Below, in pieces: positions 60,562-64,000 of a stretch of 64,000 nt of DNA. How positions within the stretch are numbered: position 1 is the stretch's first letter; every line of letters starts with the position of its first letter. The position numbers were made by a program, and so were the translations under genes. This DNA is from Fluviicola chungangensis (GTDB lineage Bacteria; Bacteroidota; Bacteroidia; Flavobacteriales_D; Crocinitomicaceae), in assembly GCF_007558725.1 (NCBI RefSeq), contig NZ_VLPL01000004.1, positions 310,001-374,000 of the forward strand, read 5' to 3'. The notes under the pieces are model-generated. The model was not told the origin of the DNA, did not search any database, and saw only the letters and a list, made by a program, of their open reading frames with translations.

Positions 60562-60748
60562 GACTACTTAAAATTAGTGTCGCAAAAATATACACAATTG
60601 TTAGCATTCATGAAACGAAATTTTAAAATTCGGTCAAAATATTAGAGATGTTAATTAGGATTTCAGGATGTTAGGACTTAAATTCTCATAAAAGAATAAA
60701 ACCCAGTCCTGATGTCAGAATATCCGAATGTCTTAAAGTCCAAACAAA

Positions 60749-60776
60749 AAATCCGGACCACAAACTGATCCGGATT
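60749..60776 (-). terminator. Terminator, copy 1 of a duplicated hairpin
   Basis: Stem AATCCGGA / TCCGGATT with loop TCAGTTTGTGG, then a T-run on the minus strand. The same hairpin with identical loop is repeated at 61676-61703. Confidence 0.75.
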
Positions 60777-60794
60777 CAAAAAACAAGTAACTAA

Positions 60795-61616
60795 TTACTT
60801 CCAGCTGGAAACAATCAGCTTAATATCTTCTTTATCTAATTTAGGAACATTCTTAATGTAATGTCTGGTATACGCAATCGACTTATCGTTCAAATTATAA
60901 ATCGTAATTTCTGAAAATTGACTTGGATTCAGGTACAAAACACAATAGTTATCAGCTTCAGTGGATTCCAATTCAAGAAAACGGTCAAAATTTACAAATT
61001 CATATTTAATGCCTGCCTTAGTCAATTCTGCTTCGTTCACCAGGGTTTTCTTTTCAGAAATTATCAGTAACGTTTTCGTTTTCAACACTGTCGCATTCGG
61101 AAGGTACAAAGTGTTCATCGTATTGAAATAAGGCAAACCTCTTTTTTCAATTTTATTTGCGTTCATTTTAACCGCCATATCATTCAAAGCATTGATCATG
61201 TAGGGCAAAAAATAGAAAATGCTTTTATTGTCGATCACATCTGTAAATCCGCTGATATCAACAACTGCCGTTGTATTATAAAGAGTCATCCCCTTTTTCT
61301 TTAGCGTTTTCTCGCTTACAATTGTCAGGTTAAACGGAAAAGGCACACCTTCATTCGCTAAAAGGGTTAATTGAACATCATCCGCATTCAGTACATCTCC
61401 CTTTGATTTATCAATGATTTTCACAGGAGAAACTTTCCAATAGTCATTCAAAGCTTTTACAAAAACTTCATCCGATGCTTTATCTCCACTCAGAACATAA
61501 CTTAACCCATTTTTCATGAGGTTTTGGTAATCTTCATCTCCGATATCCTGGTAATAGGTTTGTCCAAAGGCAGGTAATGAAATCAGGGAGATGAACAGCA
61601 ACTTGATTTTTTTCAT
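60795..61616 (-). CDS. Secreted hypothetical protein, 273 residues
   Basis: Signal peptide about 1-18 (LLFISLISLPAFGQ), then a soluble alpha/beta protein (DIGDEDYQNLMKNGLSYVLS, TLYNTTAVVDISGFTDVIDN, VKMNANKIEKRGLPYFN). No family recognised and no T9SS tail. Two adjacent Asp/Glu-rich segments may bind metal, without a recognisable motif. Monocistronic, with an intrinsic terminator right after it. Confidence 0.7.
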   Translation of the reverse strand: MKKIKLLFISLISLPAFGQTYYQDIGDEDYQNLMKNGLSYVLSGDKASDEVFVKALNDYWKVSPVKIIDKSKGDVLNADDVQLTLLANEGVPFPFNLTIVSEKTLKKKGMTLYNTTAVVDISGFTDVIDNKSIFYFLPYMINALNDMAVKMNANKIEKRGLPYFNTMNTLYLPNATVLKTKTLLIISEKKTLVNEAELTKAGIKYEFVNFDRFLELESTEADNYCVLYLNPSQFSEITIYNLNDKSIAYTRHYIKNVPKLDKEDIKLIVSSWK

Positions 61617-61675
61617 TTGTTAGATTATTTGATTTATACTGCCGTAAAGGTACTGGTTTATTTTCTACAAACTAA

Positions 61676-61703
61676 AAAAATCCGGACCACAAACTGATCC
61701 GGA
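61676..61703 (-). terminator. Terminator, copy 2 of a duplicated hairpin
   Basis: GTCCGGA / TCCGGAT with the same TCAGTTTGTGG loop as the copy at 60749-60776, then a T-run on the minus strand. It follows the cupredoxin gene. Confidence 0.75.
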
Positions 61704-61727
61704 CTTCCTTCATACAACGAACAATTC

Positions 61728-62312
61728 CTAGTTCTTAATAAACTTATCCTGAAGGATCGTACCTTCCGCACTGATCTCAATCACATAAGTTCCTTGCTTC
61801 AAAGAAGAAACATTCAACTCTTTTTTGTTTTTCAGGTTTTCTGACAATACCCGGTGTCCGGACATGTCATAAATCACCACATTGAAATCCGTTGCCTTAG
61901 TTTGGATTGTAATGGTTTCTGTTGCAGGATTCGGACCGAAACTGATTGTTGCAGCCGTTTGCTCCCCCAATCCCAAATTCGGATCAACTACCGTTACTTT
62001 TCCTGTCATCACTGAGGAATGCACATTGCAACGGTACATGTACACACCCGCAATATTGAAACGTTTTCCAAACGTCCAGTTTGTACCGGTTGTCAGCATG
62101 GAAAAGGATTCAGGGTTTTGCGGAAATGTCGCTGTTGTCCCGTTCAGATTGTGCGAACCGTTGTTGTTGTTTATCCATGTTACTGAATCTCCAAGATCAA
62201 TGGTCACATCATTCGGTGACCAAGACATTGCTTGCGCATCTACGGTGTAATTTGTTTGTCCGAATGCGACCGGGGCCAAACACATCATAACTAATTGAGT
62301 AAATCTCTTCAT
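61728..62312 (-). CDS. Secreted plastocyanin-like copper protein with T9SS domain
   Basis: 194 residues. Signal peptide about 1-19, then a cupredoxin domain (about 20-110) with type-1 copper ligands His54 (GSHNLNG), Cys95 and His98 (YRCNVHSSVM) and Met102. The end is a type A T9SS sorting domain (SFGPNPATETITIQ ... LQDKFIKN). Predicted to be a copper electron carrier exported to the cell surface or medium, an uncommon destination for a plastocyanin-type protein. Confidence 0.88.
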   Translation of the reverse strand: MKRFTQLVMMCLAPVAFGQTNYTVDAQAMSWSPNDVTIDLGDSVTWINNNNGSHNLNGTTATFPQNPESFSMLTTGTNWTFGKRFNIAGVYMYRCNVHSSVMTGKVTVVDPNLGLGEQTAATISFGPNPATETITIQTKATDFNVVIYDMSGHRVLSENLKNKKELNVSSLKQGTYVIEISAEGTILQDKFIKN

Positions 62313-62539
62313 AAGCTCTTTTTTTAATAGAAGTTATATTATTAAATATTATTTAAGAATATAACGCACTTGGTGAAGGAAGGTTGGAAACCGATCGAAA
62401 GTTTTTTTCAGTGAAGTGTAAATTCATCCTTTCATTCGTAATCAGGAATTCGGTATTCATAATTAGTTTGGGCCGTCCCACATTTGTCCCGGTCAACTTC
62501 TCCAAACTTTCTCTATTTTTAAAATTCTAAATTCACTTT

Positions 62540-64000
62540 ATGAAAAAACTAGTTGCTTGGATCATGATTGGTGCGATGGTAGCCAGCCTTCGAATGCCGA
62601 ACCCGCCGGAACAAACTTCAAACACACCGCTTTGGATGCGTTACCCGGTCATTTCCCCGGATGGAAAAACAATCGTATTCACTTATAAAGGGGATATCTA
62701 CCAGGTAGCCGCCACAGGAGGAACTGCTGTTCCAATCACTCTGAGTGAGGCCTATGATTTTATGCCTGTATTTTCCCCGGACGGAAAAACGATTTATTTT
62801 GCATCGGATCGTTACGGGAATTTTGATGTGTTCTCTGTTCCCTTAGAAGGCGGAACAACCAAGCGATTGACGCTTCATTCCAGCAACGATTATCCGCAGT
62901 GTCTTTCACCGGATGGAAAACGGGTAGTTTTCATCGCTTCACGTGTTGACAATGCAGCCATGTCTCAATTTCCATATGGAGCTTTGGGTGAGATCTATTC
63001 CGTTGGAATTGATGGTGGACGTGAAAAACAGGAACTTTCAATCACTGCTGAAAACATCAAATGGAATAAAGCCGGAACCAAAATGATCTTCCACGATAAA
63101 AAAGGATACGAAGATCAATGGAGAAAACACCACCGATCGTCTGTTACACGAGATCTATGGATGTATGAAAAAACAGGCGATCATTTCACCAAACTGACAG
63201 AATTCGACGGAGAAGACCGCAATCCGGTTTGGAACAACGATGAAAGCAGTATCTTTTATTTAAGCGAAAAAAGTGGTTCGTTTAACGTCTGGAAAATGAA
63301 TCCGAACTCACCTGCTTCTGCAACCCAGGTTTCCAAATTTGATAAAAACCCGGTTCGTTTCCTTTCCATTTCAGACAACAACATCCTGTGTTATGGGTAT
63401 GACGGTGAAATCTACACACAGAAAGAAGGTGCAAACCCTGAAAAAATCGCAATCAAAATAAACACCGAAGACCGCAGTGCAGATCTTCAAAACAAAGCAG
63501 AAACAGGCGGAGCGGGTGAAATTGCAGCTTCACCGAACGGCAAGGAAGTGGTTTTTACCAATCACGGAGATGTGTTCGCTGTTTCTTTGGAGAATGGAGT
63601 AACCAAACAAATCACCAACACGCCGGAAGAAGAGCGAAACGTGAGTTTTTCTCCCGATGGAAAAGCAATCCTGTATGCTTCGGAACGCAACAAGATCTGG
63701 GGAGTTTACCAAACCACCATGGTCCGTAAGGAAGATAGCTATTTCTACGCTTCTACGCTGCTGAAAGAAGAAGCATTGGTGGTAACGGAAAATGAATCCT
63801 TCCAACCGCAATATTCCCCTGACGGAAAAGAAATCGCGTTCCTGGAAAACCGCACAGCAGTAAGCATCTACAACCTGGCGAGCAAGAAGATCCGCAATGT
63901 ACTTCCTGCAACCAAAAACTATTCCTACAGCGACGGTGACCAAACATTCAACTGGGCTCCCGACAGCAAGTACATCCTGGTTTCCTTCCTGCAGGACGGA
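62540..64000 (+). CDS. Tricorn-protease-like protein (3' end outside window)
   Basis: Open frame of 487 codons from ATG at 62540 to the window edge. The start MKKLVAWIMIGAMVASLRM looks like a signal or anchor, followed by TolB/WD40-type propeller repeats (PVISPDGKTIVFTYKGDIY, PVFSPDGKTIYFASDRYGNF, QCLSPDGKRVVFIASRV) and a second propeller (VWNNDESSIFYLSEKSGSFN). This is the N-terminal part of the tricorn/S41 peptidase architecture; the PDZ and S41 protease domains would lie beyond the window. Likely a large exported or periplasmic oligopeptidase. Confidence 0.85.
   Translation, partial: MKKLVAWIMIGAMVASLRMPNPPEQTSNTPLWMRYPVISPDGKTIVFTYKGDIYQVAATGGTAVPITLSEAYDFMPVFSPDGKTIYFASDRYGNFDVFSVPLEGGTTKRLTLHSSNDYPQCLSPDGKRVVFIASRVDNAAMSQFPYGALGEIYSVGIDGGREKQELSITAENIKWNKAGTKMIFHDKKGYEDQWRKHHRSSVTRDLWMYEKTGDHFTKLTEFDGEDRNPVWNNDESSIFYLSEKSGSFNVWKMNPNSPASATQVSKFDKNPVRFLSISDNNILCYGYDGEIYTQKEGANPEKIAIKINTEDRSADLQNKAETGGAGEIAASPNGKEVVFTNHGDVFAVSLENGVTKQITNTPEEERNVSFSPDGKAILYASERNKIWGVYQTTMVRKEDSYFYASTLLKEEALVVTENESFQPQYSPDGKEIAFLENRTAVSIYNLASKKIRNVLPATKNYSYSDGDQTFNWAPDSKYILVSFLQDG

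Overview
The window is a stretch of a Bacteroidota chromosome, most likely Flavobacteriales and perhaps a Fluviicola-like member of the Crocinitomicaceae (the family placement is inference). The support is: at least seven secreted proteins with C-terminal type IX secretion (T9SS) sorting domains (PNP motif, terminal Lys/Asn tail); -7 promoter boxes of the Bacteroidota form TAnnTTTG; and Bacteroidota-typical families (DUF3788, DUF4836, DUF4886, choice-of-anchor V, CreD with a small winged-helix regulator). Backbone genes are moderately GC-rich. One block, about 16.2-24.9 kb, is clearly more AT-rich.

Layout. 1-2.3 kb: end of a cbb3 oxidase maturation cluster (ccoG, a FixH-like gene, a TauE/SafE-family membrane protein). 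2.8-14.4 kb: a stress/low-oxygen-type region with two BON-domain proteins, NAD(P)HX dehydratase, a soluble PAS histidine kinase, a response regulator fused to a Crp/Fnr module, DoxX, a double universal stress protein, Hsp20, and a four-gene operon with an ATP-cone/PD-(D/E)XK nuclease and a beta-CASP RNase. Four promoters here share one architecture: two TGAC-N4-GTCA-like palindromes with centres 22 bp apart, the nearer centred exactly 33 bp from a -7 box. A fifth promoter has a single perfect site. The kinase/regulator operon has this arrangement in front of itself, so the region reads as a self-controlled regulon.

14.7-16.2 kb: two surface proteins. 16.2-24.9 kb: an AT-rich defence-type island between a truncated tyrosine-recombinase gene and the 3' end of tRNA-Asp(GTC). 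It holds a TrlF-like PHP/ATPase with a small partner, several unknown small genes, a PD-(D/E)XK plus PIN-like nuclease pair, and a retron-type reverse transcriptase operon (small protein, XRE regulator, RT with NAxxH and YVDD, PD-(D/E)XK protein) preceded by a roughly 330-nt non-coding leader that may carry the retron RNA.

25.4-27.4 kb: pirin, nitroreductase and YceI, a redox/electrophile-response group. 27.5-40.5 kb: T9SS surface proteins, including a 2133-residue protein with six near-identical repeats. 40.6-42.4 kb: ispE and accA, core metabolism. 42.5-54.7 kb: mixed envelope genes, including a YceI/membrane/cytochrome c lipoprotein operon, DUF4836, msrB, a lytic-transglycosylase-like protein, yidD, and a CreD module whose small regulator sits between two copies of one palindromic operator. 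54.8-64 kb: an outer-membrane-type protein, an M43 metalloprotease with PKD domains, an aminotransferase, a cupredoxin, and the start of a tricorn-protease-like gene cut by the window end.

All assignments come from reading the sequence and recalling families; no database search was run.
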